A DNA stretch of 64,000 nt, taken from Algimonas arctica. Lineage in GTDB: Bacteria; Pseudomonadota; Alphaproteobacteria; Caulobacterales; Maricaulaceae. This document shows, in pieces, positions 33,411 through 42,269 of this stretch (positions within the stretch are counted from its first letter, which is position 1; each line of letters opens with the position of its first letter). The stretch lies in NCBI RefSeq assembly GCF_014652695.1, contig NZ_BMZH01000007.1:1-64000 (forward strand), written 5' to 3'. The notes beneath the pieces were generated by a model. That model made no database searches. It had not been told where the DNA came from and saw only the letters and a list, made by a program, of their open reading frames with translations. Position numbers and translations under genes: made by a program.

Positions 33411-34250
33411 TTACGCGCGCCCGGACAGGCGGTCGATAAAATCACTGATGAGCGCATAGACGGCGGGGCGGGTCGTATCGTTATGCATTTCATGTTCAAC
33501 GTCGGTGAACGCCCGGAATTCTGCCTGCGCAGCAGCGGCAAAATCACGACTCGTCTCGAAATCTGTCAGTTGGTCTTGATCCGAATGATAGACGATCAGC
33601 GGTATATTCCAACGGCTCGCATTTTGGGTTAAAGCCTCGCCGGTTGCGATCAGTTCCAATGCGGTTTTAAATCCCATTTGCCCATGGTTGAGGGGGTCTT
33701 CGACATATTTGCGTTGCTCCTCAACCAGAGTTGAAATCTTTGCACCATCAATCGGTTGTTTCATCGCGGCGCGGGGCGCGATTTTGGCAATGAGTTTCGC
33801 CACGAATGCGAGAGGCGTCGGAATAGGATCGGCTAAGGCCACCAACGGGGCTGACGCAATGATGCCGTCCACACCGGGCGCGGCGCGAAGGCCGTGGTCG
33901 AGAACAATACCCCCGCCCATAGAGTGACCGAATAGCACCAGCGGACCTTTGACCCCGTCGTGCGTCTGTCGTGCGCGGGTCAGCAAAGCGGCGAGATCGG
34001 CGCGAAAATCATCATAGCTGGCGATAACGCCCCGTTTGCCCTCACTGCGACCATGGCCGCGCAAATCCATTGCGATAACCTGAACACCTGACGCTGTCAG
34101 ATGCGCCGCCATCGGGGCGTAACGGGCGCAATGTTCGCCAAACCCATGCACGATAGCCAGCGTCGCGTGCGGCGCCTGTGCGGTCCAATGCCGGGCATGG
34201 AGCTTGGTCCCGTCAGCGGAGGTCAGCTGTAATGTGTGGCAATCATCCAT
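33411..34250 (-). CDS. Alpha/beta hydrolase, monoacylglycerol lipase-like
   Basis: A 279-residue serine hydrolase. The oxyanion region is VHGFGEHCARYAPMA, the dipeptide loop is DLRGHGRSEGKRG, and the nucleophile elbow GHSMGGG carries the catalytic Ser. The Asp lies in YHSDQDQLTDFE and the His in DVEHEMHND. The pattern matches the monoacylglycerol/lysophospholipase L2 group. There is no signal peptide, so it is cytoplasmic. It is co-directional with and tightly upstream of the ArsC-like gene. Confidence 0.9.
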   Translation of the reverse strand: MDDCHTLQLTSADGTKLHARHWTAQAPHATLAIVHGFGEHCARYAPMAAHLTASGVQVIAMDLRGHGRSEGKRGVIASYDDFRADLAALLTRARQTHDGVKGPLVLFGHSMGGGIVLDHGLRAAPGVDGIIASAPLVALADPIPTPLAFVAKLIAKIAPRAAMKQPIDGAKISTLVEEQRKYVEDPLNHGQMGFKTALELIATGEALTQNASRWNIPLIVYHSDQDQLTDFETSRDFAAAAQAEFRAFTDVEHEMHNDTTRPAVYALISDFIDRLSGRA

Positions 34251-34277
34251 GCGAAAAACTTTCTATTAGACGTTAGT

Positions 34278-34730
34278 CTAAATCCAGACAGCGGTGCCGT
34301 AGGCGACAACCTCGCAGCCGCCCATGGCTGAGCCGCTATTGCCGAGATTAGAACTAACCAGACGGATATTATGCACGGCGACGGCCCCTTGGGCTTTGGC
34401 GCTTTCGGCCATCCGCAGCATGGCTTCACGCCGCGCGCGCATCATCATCGTTTCATGCATGCGAAACCGCCCGCCAATAATTTTCCGAAGTAAAATCGCG
34501 ATCCGGCGAAAGAAATCAAAGGCGACAACCGTCGATCCAGTGACTAACGCGCCGTGACGACCTGGGGCGTGCTCTAAGGTTGTTAGCATGAAGTCACCCA
34601 GCTCGGCCTCGCGTTGGTCGAGCTGTGCCAAATGGCGGCGCTGCGCGAGGGTGCCGAACGTCAGTCCAATGAGCAGCAGCGCGACAAACGGCCCAATCGA
34701 GATCAGCATGGATGTCAGAATATCGTTCAT
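34278..34730 (-). CDS. YbjQ-like (UPF0145) protein with N-terminal membrane anchor
   Basis: A 150-residue protein with one hydrophobic helix (LISIGPFVALLLIGLTFGTL) and a charged linker. A UPF0145/YbjQ-type domain follows from about residue 60: ALVTGSTVVAF, RKIIGGRFRMHETMMMRARREAML and AKAQGAVAVHNIRLVSSNLG. The family forms pentamers of unknown function and is sometimes called heavy-metal-binding. It is 21 bases downstream of a soluble paralogue. Confidence 0.8.
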   Translation of the reverse strand: MNDILTSMLISIGPFVALLLIGLTFGTLAQRRHLAQLDQREAELGDFMLTTLEHAPGRHGALVTGSTVVAFDFFRRIAILLRKIIGGRFRMHETMMMRARREAMLRMAESAKAQGAVAVHNIRLVSSNLGNSGSAMGGCEVVAYGTAVWI

Positions 34731-34751
34731 AATAGGGTTCGCGCGACGTCT

Positions 34752-35078
34752 CTATTCAAGGACGACTGCGGTGCCATAGGCGTAAAGCTCGGATGCGCCC
34801 GAGGTCACGGAACTGGTCGAGAGCCGGATGTTGACGACCGCATTGGCCCCTTGCGCGCGGGCATCTTCGGTCATGCGGCGGATCGCATCGCGGCGCGCTT
34901 CTTCGAGCAATTCTGTATATCCGCGGAGTTCACCGCCGACGATGTTTTTGAGGCCCGCCGCAATATCCCGTCCGACATGTTTGGCGCGGACGACATTGCC
35001 TTGGGCCAATCCGATGTGACGTATAATTGTACGTCCCGGAACAGAGTCCATATTGGTCAGAAGGATATCATCGGTCAT
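34752..35078 (-). CDS. YbjQ/UPF0145 family protein, soluble
   Basis: A 108-residue YbjQ-type protein from MTDDILLTNMDSVPG. The family pattern is complete: IIRHIGLAQGNVVRAKHVGRD, split by normal spacing, then LKNIVGGELRGYTELLEEAR and ARAQGANAVVNIRLSTSSV. The ending (YAYGTAVVLE) mirrors the paralogue's VAYGTAVWI, so the two arose by duplication or are obligate partners. The function of the family is unknown. The frame is open to 35129, but the start at 35078 matches family length. Confidence 0.88.
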   Translation of the reverse strand: MTDDILLTNMDSVPGRTIIRHIGLAQGNVVRAKHVGRDIAAGLKNIVGGELRGYTELLEEARRDAIRRMTEDARAQGANAVVNIRLSTSSVTSGASELYAYGTAVVLE

Positions 35079-35236
35079 ATCGGCTGACTGCCACGAAAAC
35101 GCGGGTCCGGCAATGTTTAGCCCTCGCAATATTTAGCGCTGATAGAGTTTGATCCGTATCTCACATCACGGGATCGTATGTGTGTGCTGCCGTGCGTCCG
35201 CTTGCGCCCGCCTGCGCTGTGCGGCAAAGCGCAGCC

Positions 35237-36199
35237 ATGACCGCAACCACACCTTACCGCGTCGCCTTTCAGATGGACCCGATGGAGACCGTCCAAATTG
35301 GCGGCGACACAACTTTCGCGCTTGCACTCGAAGCGCAGGAACGCGGCGCGACCCTATTTGAATATGGCCCGCAGCATCTGATTTATGACCAAGGCCGCGT
35401 GATGGCTCACGCGCGACCGATGCGGGTGCAGGCGAAAGTCGGGGACCACGTAACATTTGAGCCGCGTCGCTTGATCAATCTGGCGGACGACGTGGATGTC
35501 GTCTGGATGCGCCAAGACCCGCCGTTCGATATGGCCTATATAACTGCTGCGCATTTGCTAGAACGTCTCAAGGGTACGACGTTGGTCGCTAACGATCCCG
35601 AATGGGTCCGGTCTTGTCCTGAAAAAATCGTCCCGCTGGATTACGCGCATTTGATGCCACCAACGATGATCGCGCGCGACAAAAGCGCAATTGATGCGTT
35701 TCGGGCGCAACACGGCACTGTGATTATCAAACCGCTTTACGGCAATGGCGGGGCGGGAATTTTCAAGATTACGTCAACGGATTCAAATTATTCATCTTTG
35801 CTGGAGACCTTCTTTGCGATGAGCCGTGAACCTGTGATGGTGCAGGCCTTTATCCCCGAAGTCAGTGCGGGCGATAAACGCATTCTCATCATTGATGGAG
35901 AACTGGCGGGCGGGTTTAATCGCGTCCCACAAAAGGGCGAAACCCGCTCGAATATGCATGTCGGCGGATCGGCGCAGCCGGTAGACCTAACGCCAACCGA
36001 TATCGCCATCGCCGAAGAACTGGGCCCAATGTTACGCGCGCGCGGTCAAATTCTCGTCGGCATTGATGTGATTGCGGGCAAGTTGACCGAGATCAATTTG
36101 ACCAGCCCAACCGGCGTTCACGAATTAAAACGCTTTACCGGCGTGGATGCAGCGGCTTTGTGTTGGGACGCGATCGAGCGGCGTTTGGCCGACGGATAA
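35237..36199 (+). CDS. gshB: Glutathione synthase
   Basis: ATP-grasp enzyme joining gamma-glutamylcysteine and glycine. It is 320 residues from MTATTPYRVAFQMDPMETVQ, with QDPPFDMAYITAAHLLE, ANDPEWVRSCPEKI, TVIIKPLYGNGGAGIFKI (ATP-grasp loop), GDKRILIIDGELAGGFNRVP and ITEINLTSPTG-type C-terminal motifs. The frame is open to 35180, but the added residues have no family match. It stands alone between the YbjQ pair and the glycosyltransferase. Confidence 0.96.
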   Translation: MTATTPYRVAFQMDPMETVQIGGDTTFALALEAQERGATLFEYGPQHLIYDQGRVMAHARPMRVQAKVGDHVTFEPRRLINLADDVDVVWMRQDPPFDMAYITAAHLLERLKGTTLVANDPEWVRSCPEKIVPLDYAHLMPPTMIARDKSAIDAFRAQHGTVIIKPLYGNGGAGIFKITSTDSNYSSLLETFFAMSREPVMVQAFIPEVSAGDKRILIIDGELAGGFNRVPQKGETRSNMHVGGSAQPVDLTPTDIAIAEELGPMLRARGQILVGIDVIAGKLTEINLTSPTGVHELKRFTGVDAAALCWDAIERRLADG

Positions 36200-36307
36200 G
36201 CGCTGCGGGTTTGTAGTGGGAATAAAATAAACTATTATTTTTCAAGGTGTTGAACAAAGAGTTGTGACTGTGCCGGAATGTCTCGTCATCTGGCGCGTAT
36301 AGAGACT

Positions 36308-37672
36308 ATGGCCACGCTCGCGCTCATCACGCTTCCTTTGTCCGGACATCAACGTCCGATGATCGCGGCGGCGCGCGCGCTGCAAACAGCGGGACACCGT
36401 CCTGTTGTGGTCGGGCCTCCGGATCTGACCGCAAAAATCGCGGATGACATTGAGACGCTGACTGTGGGTGAAAACGACCTGCCACCCGGCCAACTTGACG
36501 CGCTGTGCGCGTGTTTCACACGCATGACGTCGTGGGGTGATGTGCGGCAAATGTTTAGCACCGTCGCGACCCTGTCCCAATTCTATTTGACCCACTTGCC
36601 TGTTGCGCTTGATCGCCTTGGCGCGGACGCAATTTTGCATGACCAATTGGAACCGGGCGCGGGCCTCGTCGCGCGGGGTCTATCGCGCTCATACGGCGTG
36701 AAACATATCAGCCTCGCGTGCGCCTTACCGATGAACCGTGAAGCCTCGGTCCCGCCGCCTTTTATGGGTTGGCGCTACCGGCCTAGCCCGTTCGGATATT
36801 GGCTCAACGGGGGCTATTATAATGTTGTGAACTGGCTGATGGCCGAACAAGGACGTGTGCTTGCGTCCGGCGCGCGTCGTTTCGGTCTGACCAAGCCCGA
36901 GGGCTTGCAGGATTGGCAACAGGCTTGGTCGGTGGATGACGGTATTTCGCGCACGACCGATTTGGCGCAAGGTCTCGCCAGCCTCGACTATCCACGCGCC
37001 GCACCGCCGACTTATCTTGGCCCCCTGCGGGACGGGATTGCATCTTATCCGGGGCTTGAAACACTTGATAGTGAGAGGGACGGACGTCCGCTCGCTTTTA
37101 TATCCCTTGGCACATTGATGGGCGGGCGCACGCGTATTTTATCCGCGATGGCGACCGCGGCGGATGCGCGGGGCTTGCAGCCTGTTGTCGTACATGGCGG
37201 TCGTTTAGCGGAGCCCGGGTCCGAGCTCCCGCGCGGCACAATCACGCGCGATTTCCTCAATCAACAAGAGGTTTTATCCGAAGCCCGCGTCGCCATCATT
37301 CATGGCGGCTATAATTCAACAACGGATGCTGTCGCGGCAGGCGTGCCTTTAGTGACGGTTCCGCTGGCGTTTGAGCAGGGCGCGATTGCGGCACGTGTTG
37401 AACGGGCCGGGCTCGGTCGGACCGTGGGATCCTTTGGCCCGAGCCTCTCGCCGCGCATTCAATTGGCCCTCGGCGATGTGCTAAGTTCAAAAACTGTGGC
37501 GCAGGCCACGCGTCGCGCACGTTATGAGGCGATGGCGGCCCCCGGGCTGTCTGGACTTGTCGCGGCAGTAAACAGCGCATTAGGACAGTCGATCAATGCC
37601 GACTGGACGCGTCGCCCCGCAGCGCTTCCGCAACCGATCAAACCTTATCTGGGTGAGCAAACGGCAAAATAA
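36308..37672 (+). CDS. Glycosyltransferase, zeaxanthin glucosyltransferase (CrtX)-like
   Basis: A 454-residue GT1-family transferase. The N-terminal acceptor domain has ALITLPLSGHQRPMIAAARAL, DQLEPGAGLVA and the CrtX-like KHISLACALPMNREASVPPP. The C-terminal UDP-sugar domain has FISLGTLMGGRTRIL, TRDFLNQQEVL and IIHGGYNSTTDAVAAGVPLV. Resemblance to CrtX rests mainly on the ACALPxNRE segment. No carotenoid biosynthesis gene lies in the window, so the acceptor is uncertain. The start at 36308 (MATLALIT) is preferred to 36278. Confidence 0.82.
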   Translation: MATLALITLPLSGHQRPMIAAARALQTAGHRPVVVGPPDLTAKIADDIETLTVGENDLPPGQLDALCACFTRMTSWGDVRQMFSTVATLSQFYLTHLPVALDRLGADAILHDQLEPGAGLVARGLSRSYGVKHISLACALPMNREASVPPPFMGWRYRPSPFGYWLNGGYYNVVNWLMAEQGRVLASGARRFGLTKPEGLQDWQQAWSVDDGISRTTDLAQGLASLDYPRAAPPTYLGPLRDGIASYPGLETLDSERDGRPLAFISLGTLMGGRTRILSAMATAADARGLQPVVVHGGRLAEPGSELPRGTITRDFLNQQEVLSEARVAIIHGGYNSTTDAVAAGVPLVTVPLAFEQGAIAARVERAGLGRTVGSFGPSLSPRIQLALGDVLSSKTVAQATRRARYEAMAAPGLSGLVAAVNSALGQSINADWTRRPAALPQPIKPYLGEQTAK

Positions 37673-37742
37673 GAAATTTGGACGGAACCGTTGGCCTGAT
37701 GCGGCGTTTATCAGAGGTAATACACCGCAACAGGAGATTATC

Positions 37743-37904
37743 ATGACGCGTGAAGACACAGTAAAATCAATTGATAAAAAAGGCCTCGGCATTGCCGGGC
37801 TTGTCCTCGCCGCTACTTTGTCACTCGCCGCCTGTAATACCGTCCAAGGTATTGGTGAAGACACCGAAAGTGTCGGCGAAGAAATTCAAGAAGTCGCAGA
37901 TTAA
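37743..37904 (+). CDS. Entericidin family small lipoprotein
   Basis: A 53-residue lipoprotein. After a polar start (MTREDTVKSIDKKGLG) comes the hydrophobic helix IAGLVLAATLSLAAC with the lipobox, then the entericidin core NTVQGIGEDTESVGEEIQE. The ATG at 37743 has AGGAG at ideal spacing. The N-terminal 15 residues before the helix are long for a lipoprotein signal, and ecnAB members are about 40-50 residues. A terminator follows. Toxin/antidote activity is known only for the E. coli members. Confidence 0.85.
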   Translation: MTREDTVKSIDKKGLGIAGLVLAATLSLAACNTVQGIGEDTESVGEEIQEVAD

Positions 37905-37939
37905 ACACAGATTAAACGACACGATTATATCGTTTAAGG

Positions 37940-37976
37940 AAGCCGCTCTCTTTCCCCGGAGGGCGGCTTTTTTGTG
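37940..37976 (+). terminator. Intrinsic terminator after the entericidin gene
   Basis: AAGCCGC (37940-37946) pairs with GCGGCTT (37963-37969), extended inward by partial pairing, and is followed by TTTTT. It lies about 35 bases after the stop and ends next to the convergent coq7. Confidence 0.85.
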
Positions 37977-37977
37977 C

Positions 37978-38526
37978 TTAAATGCGTTCGGTAATCCGGA
38001 TTGCCGCGTGGCACCCCGCACGGATCAACCGAGACAATACGGGATAGCCGGGGGCATCGTGGGCCCCGCCTTCGATCGCCGTGTCGCGGTGATGTAATTC
38101 GTCTTCGCGAAATTCGCGGAACGTCGCAGCCAATTCAGGTTCAGTCTCGGCGACTTCTTTGGCTTGCGTATCGTAATGCTGTTCAATGACAGTTTCGACG
38201 GCTTCCGTGCAAGCATGGGCCGCTTTTTCGCCCATTAAGGCCGTCACAACGCCAAGGCCGTAACCCGCAACGTTCCAAAGCGGCGTCATGGCGGTCGGGC
38301 GCACTTCACGCTCAACGAGCAATTGATCAAACGCGGCAAGATGTTTTTGTTCTTCGGCTTCCATCTCCGCGAGCTGTGCAGCAATCGGCGCGGTGGCAGG
38401 GCTGCGTCCGAACACGGCTTGCTGTCCGCGGTAAATCGCGACAGCGCCATATTCACCGGCATGATCCACGCGCAGCATTTCAGCGACCCGCCGGGGCGCA
38501 CTAAGTTTTTTCATTCGCGGTTTCAT
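37978..38526 (-). CDS. coq7: Demethoxyubiquinone hydroxylase Coq7
   Basis: Di-iron monooxygenase for the penultimate hydroxylation in ubiquinone synthesis. It is 182 residues, a four-helix ferritin-like fold with the iron ligands in LRVDHAGEYGAVAIYRGQ, EMEAEEQKHLAAFDQLL, EAVETVIEQHYDTQ and FREDELHHRDTAIEGGA (the E and ExxH pairs of both repeats). ATGA at 38523-38526 overlaps the dsbB stop, so it is translated from the dsbB transcript. Confidence 0.95.
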   Translation of the reverse strand: MKPRMKKLSAPRRVAEMLRVDHAGEYGAVAIYRGQQAVFGRSPATAPIAAQLAEMEAEEQKHLAAFDQLLVEREVRPTAMTPLWNVAGYGLGVVTALMGEKAAHACTEAVETVIEQHYDTQAKEVAETEPELAATFREFREDELHHRDTAIEGGAHDAPGYPVLSRLIRAGCHAAIRITERI

Positions 38527-39050
38527 GCCGCGCCCTTGCGAAAGCCTAAATAAGCTGTGCCGATTGCGCCTAATAGAGAGACAAGCATATTCCAGCCGGC
38601 CATAGATAGGCCGAGGAATGACCAGACGACGTCTGAGCAGGCAATCGGGCCAAGCGGTTCGCTCAGAAACGCGAGCGGATCATTCGGATCGATGGCGGCC
38701 ATATTTGTGATGTTCGCGGCGGCACAGGCTTTCGGGCCTTCCCACCAGCCAAATTCAACCCCGACATGAAATCCACCTATTCCGGCAGAGCCGAGCAGGG
38801 CGAGGATTAACACAGCCGGGCCGAGCCATTTTGGAAGGCCTGTATCGGGGCCGAAAGCGGCCCGCGCGAGAATAACCGCGACGGCAATCCCGATCACCGC
38901 CATATGCGCATAACGCTGCCAAAAACACATGATGCAGGGCGCGTAGCCGAACCCGTATTGGAAGATCCAAGCGCCACAGAGCAATCCGAGTGAGAGCGCC
39001 CCCGCAAACAGGGCGGCGCGGGCGTCAGAATGTTGGAGTAAAGGTTTCAC
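38523..39050 (-). CDS. dsbB: Disulfide bond formation protein DsbB
   Basis: A 175-residue inner-membrane protein that passes electrons from DsbA to ubiquinone. It has four hydrophobic segments. The first periplasmic Cys pair is APCIMCFWQRYAHM, and the second-loop cysteines lie in GPKACAAANI and GPIACSDV. ATGA overlaps coq7 downstream, so a quinone-using and a quinone-making enzyme share a transcript; the functional link is suggestive only. Confidence 0.92.
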   Translation of the reverse strand: MKPLLQHSDARAALFAGALSLGLLCGAWIFQYGFGYAPCIMCFWQRYAHMAVIGIAVAVILARAAFGPDTGLPKWLGPAVLILALLGSAGIGGFHVGVEFGWWEGPKACAAANITNMAAIDPNDPLAFLSEPLGPIACSDVVWSFLGLSMAGWNMLVSLLGAIGTAYLGFRKGAA

Positions 39051-39191
39051 TCACCCTATATAGGGGCGAGATATCCATCTGTCAGCGTCGTATTTATTCC
39101 GGGTTCATCTACATTTCTGTAATGTACGCTGCATTCACAGGTTGGTCTCACGCTTAGAGATGGTTAACGGCCTTCCGCTATAAGACGACCT

Positions 39192-39923
39192 ATGAAAGCC
39201 GAGATGGCCCCATCTGACGCAATAAATACTAATTCGCTCCTGCTGGGCGCTCGTTTGCGTGCGCAACGATTGGCTTTAGGGTGGTCGTTGGATCAAGCCT
39301 CGACACGCTCTGGTGTGGGACGGGACTTTCTGGCGGCATTGGAAAGCAATGAACTCACACGCCTCCCGACCATCGGATATGGCATGGGCTATGTCCGGGC
39401 CTATGCGCGCGTTTTGGGCCTCAACACCGAACAATCCGTGGCTGATTTCAAACGCGATAGCGCCGCCGTGTTCGATTTAAACCGCCGTGACCAACCGCAT
39501 TTTGTGCCAAAACGTCGTGTGCGCCTGCCGCGCGGAACAGTTCCGGCCTTAAGTGTCGTCGCGGCCGTAGTTATGCTCGGGACGTGGTACGGGGTGCAGC
39601 TCGAAACCGTCGCCACGCCGGGCCCTGTCACTGTGCCGTTTGACCCGGAGCAGATTGAAACCGCCGCGCCGACTCCGGATAATATCCTGACGGTTCGCAC
39701 GACATCGCCCAGTTGGATTAGCATTCGCGACGCGCGCGGACGGCTTACGGTCAACCGGGTTTTTGTCACGGGCGAGACATGGCAAGCTGAAATTGGGCAA
39801 AGCTACACGATTGATGTACGCGATGCGGGCGCGGTTGAGCTTTATGTCGGCGACACCCGTCGCGGGGCGTTGGGCGCACAGGGTATGCCGCTTAAAAATG
39901 TCGATCTGTCGATCATCCGCTAA
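39192..39923 (+). CDS. RodZ-like HTH membrane protein
   Basis: A 243-residue protein with a cytosolic XRE/Cro-type helix-turn-helix (GARLRAQRLALGWSLDQAST, GRDFLAALESNELTRLP, GYGMGYVRAYARVLGL), one membrane helix (VPALSVVAAVVMLGTWYGV) and a periplasmic DUF4115 domain (LTVRTTSPSWISIRDARG, ending KNVDLSIIR). This is the RodZ layout, which links the MreB cytoskeleton to the envelope, although alphaproteobacterial members next to ispG are often left as generic HTH proteins. ispG follows in the same direction after 69 bases. Confidence 0.85.
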   Translation: MKAEMAPSDAINTNSLLLGARLRAQRLALGWSLDQASTRSGVGRDFLAALESNELTRLPTIGYGMGYVRAYARVLGLNTEQSVADFKRDSAAVFDLNRRDQPHFVPKRRVRLPRGTVPALSVVAAVVMLGTWYGVQLETVATPGPVTVPFDPEQIETAAPTPDNILTVRTTSPSWISIRDARGRLTVNRVFVTGETWQAEIGQSYTIDVRDAGAVELYVGDTRRGALGAQGMPLKNVDLSIIR

Positions 39924-39992
39924 GCTGTGCTAGACGCGAAACCGCCGCCTCTTCGCCTTTAAACTGTCGTGCCGTTCCGCTATGACCCGCCC

Positions 39993-41147
39993 ATGAGCGC
40001 ACTTAATCCTTCCGGGGCCAAAACCATCGACTCGATCCGCCCGTGGCGGACCATTGCGCGCCGCCCATCGCGCAAGATTAAAGTTGGCAGCGTTTACGTC
40101 GGCGGAGATGCCCCGATTGCGGTGCAATCCATGACCAATACGCTGACCCATGATGTCGAGGCGACCGTGGGGCAGATTACACGGCTAGAAGAGGTCGGCG
40201 CGGATATCGTACGTGTCTCTGTTCCCGATCCAGAGAGCAGCGCAGCGCTGCGTAGCATCGTGGATCAGGTCAATGTGCCGCTCGTCGCCGATATTCATTT
40301 TCATTATAAACGCGGTATCGAAGCGGCTGATAATGGCGCGGCGTGCCTGCGGATTAATCCCGGCAATATCGGCGGACAAGCGCGCGTCAAAGAAGTCGTT
40401 GCCGCCGCGCGGGCCAATGGTTGTTCAATCCGGATCGGCGTCAATGGCGGTAGCCTCGAACGTGACCTCCTCGAAAAATATGGTGAGCCGTGTCCAGACG
40501 CGATGGTCGAGTCCGCGCTCATGCACGCGCGCATGCTCGATGATGAAGGGTTCCACGACTATAAAATTTCGGTCAAAGCCTCCGACATCTTCCTGACTGT
40601 TGCCGCCTATCATCAACTCGCTGACGCGACTGACGCGCCGCTTCACCTCGGCATTACCGAGGCCGGCGGACAACGGATCGGCACGGTCAAATCGTCGATT
40701 GGTATGGGCAGTTTGCTCTGGGCCGGGATTGGCGACACGATCCGCGTCAGTCTGTCCGATGAACCGGAAGAAGAAATCCGCGTCGGCTTTGATATGCTCA
40801 AATCACTCGGGCTGCGCACACGCGGCGTTAATATCATCTCTTGCCCGTCCTGTGCGCGCCAAGGGTTTGACGTCATTAAAACGGTCCGAATTTTAGAAGT
40901 CCGCTTGTCCCACGTCCGTGAACCGATCAGCCTCTCGATCATTGGCTGCGTCGTCAACGGTCCCGGCGAAGCCATGTTCACCGACATCGGCTTTACTGGC
41001 GGCAGTGCGGGCTACGGCATGATGTATCATGCGGGCAAAAAGACCGGGAAAACCGATAATATCGATATGATAGACGAGATCGTCGCGGGCGTTGAGGCCA
41101 AGGCGGAAGAGGTCCGCGCCGCGCGGGAAGAGACCGTCGCCGCTTAA
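39993..41147 (+). CDS. ispG: 4-hydroxy-3-methylbut-2-enyl diphosphate synthase IspG
   Basis: 4Fe-4S enzyme of the MEP isoprenoid pathway. It is 384 residues from [10 protein letters not shown], with [55 protein letters not shown] and [16 protein letters not shown]. The cluster Cys residues lie in [14 protein letters not shown] and [11 protein letters not shown]. The start at 39993 is preferred over 39969 by family alignment. Its stop overlaps that of the convergent hypothetical gene by 4 bases. Confidence 0.97.
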   Translation: MSALNPSGAKTIDSIRPWRTIARRPSRKIKVGSVYVGGDAPIAVQSMTNTLTHDVEATVGQITRLEEVGADIVRVSVPDPESSAALRSIVDQVNVPLVADIHFHYKRGIEAADNGAACLRINPGNIGGQARVKEVVAAARANGCSIRIGVNGGSLERDLLEKYGEPCPDAMVESALMHARMLDDEGFHDYKISVKASDIFLTVAAYHQLADATDAPLHLGITEAGGQRIGTVKSSIGMGSLLWAGIGDTIRVSLSDEPEEEIRVGFDMLKSLGLRTRGVNIISCPSCARQGFDVIKTVRILEVRLSHVREPISLSIIGCVVNGPGEAMFTDIGFTGGSAGYGMMYHAGKKTGKTDNIDMIDEIVAGVEAKAEEVRAAREETVAA

Positions 41148-41725
41148 TCGGAATTAGGCTCAGGTAGAACCTCGACTTTGATCAAGGATAAATCCACCGT
41201 TTTGCTCTCGCCCGCGCGACCGGGGAAAATCGCGATTAAATCCACGTTCGCCATCGCGTCGATAATCGGCGGGCTGTAATTCACCGTATAGACTTGCCAG
41301 TCGGGGCTAAGCTCAAACGAGGTCCATCCCGACGGTGCGCCTTCCATCGGATAATAGGCGACTTCAAATTTTTTGAGCGGATTGATCCGGCCGGCTCGGG
41401 CGCGAAAGGTGAGCCGTAACGGTCGTCCGGCAAAGGCGCGCTCATGGGCGGGACCAAGCGTGGCGAACACACCGATTGAGGCTGGCCCTTCACCATCCGG
41501 CGTGAATTGCGACAATTGGATATAACCACCATCTTCATCGACATAAGCGCCGTTTGAGCCGGGCGAGATGGTCAAAGCATTGAGGTCAGGTCCAGAGAGT
41601 TCCCACCCTTCGGCAATAATTTGTTGATCTGAAAAACCCTCACCCTCGCCAAAAGACAGGGCAACCGCGATAATGGCGGCAATGACCAAGACGGCCAATG
41701 GATAGAAAAAACGGTCCCGTAACAT
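41144..41725 (-). CDS. Membrane-anchored hypothetical protein
   Basis: A 193-residue protein with an N-terminal helix ([20 protein letters not shown]) acting as anchor or signal. A periplasmic beta-rich domain follows ([49 protein letters not shown]). The pattern of paired strands with a final [12 protein letters not shown] looks like a carbohydrate-binding-module jelly roll, but no family is assigned. It is convergent with ispG and overlaps it by 4 bases. Confidence 0.65.
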   Translation of the reverse strand: MLRDRFFYPLAVLVIAAIIAVALSFGEGEGFSDQQIIAEGWELSGPDLNALTISPGSNGAYVDEDGGYIQLSQFTPDGEGPASIGVFATLGPAHERAFAGRPLRLTFRARAGRINPLKKFEVAYYPMEGAPSGWTSFELSPDWQVYTVNYSPPIIDAMANVDLIAIFPGRAGESKTVDLSLIKVEVLPEPNSD

Positions 41726-41801
41726 GGGATAGGGGTTACCATGTTTTCATTCCCATACCAGCGTTGCGAGGCTAAGATTTCGGTAAGCTTAGGAGACCGC
41801 C

Positions 41802-42269
41802 GTGAAACATACTGCCTCATTCATTCTATTTGGCTTGGCCATGACACTCGCCGCACCTGCGACGGCGCACCCGCATGATTCCGATAAGCTGACCGAATTG
41901 CGAGAAAAATCCAGAGAGATCGCGGATAAAGCCCGCGAAAGCGGTGAGGCGATTGCGGATAGTGAGATTATCACCAACCTGTCCGAACGCCTCAGTGAGC
42001 TTGCGGCGCGGATCGAGGTGGAAAAGGACGGCGGCGCGGGCACGGCCCTCTGGATTGATGGCGAAGAGGTCGTGCGGTTTGCGCGCGGTCGCGGCGTAGA
42101 GGATCGTCTGGTGGTCACGGGTCTGGGTCAGAACTTGAGCGTCGAGCGTGAAACCGTCACGCAGGACGGCAAAACCCGCACACGGATTGTCATCGAAATG
42201 GACGGTGGCGAGAATGTGGAGATTGACTTGCCCGGAGAGCCGCCAATAGCGCCGCTAGATCAAGAATAA
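41802..42269 (+). CDS. Exported hypothetical protein with coiled-coil segment
   Basis: A 155-residue protein with a signal peptide (MKHTASFILFGLAMTLAAPATA, cut before H) and a helical charged segment (KLTELREKSREIADKARES). A C-terminal beta domain follows (TALWIDGEEVVRFARGRG, LSVERETVTQDGKTRTRIVI). No family is recognised. Its end overlaps the 3' end of the convergent Hsp70-like gene by 15 bases. Confidence 0.68.
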   Translation: MKHTASFILFGLAMTLAAPATAHPHDSDKLTELREKSREIADKARESGEAIADSEIITNLSERLSELAARIEVEKDGGAGTALWIDGEEVVRFARGRGVEDRLVVTGLGQNLSVERETVTQDGKTRTRIVIEMDGGENVEIDLPGEPPIAPLDQE

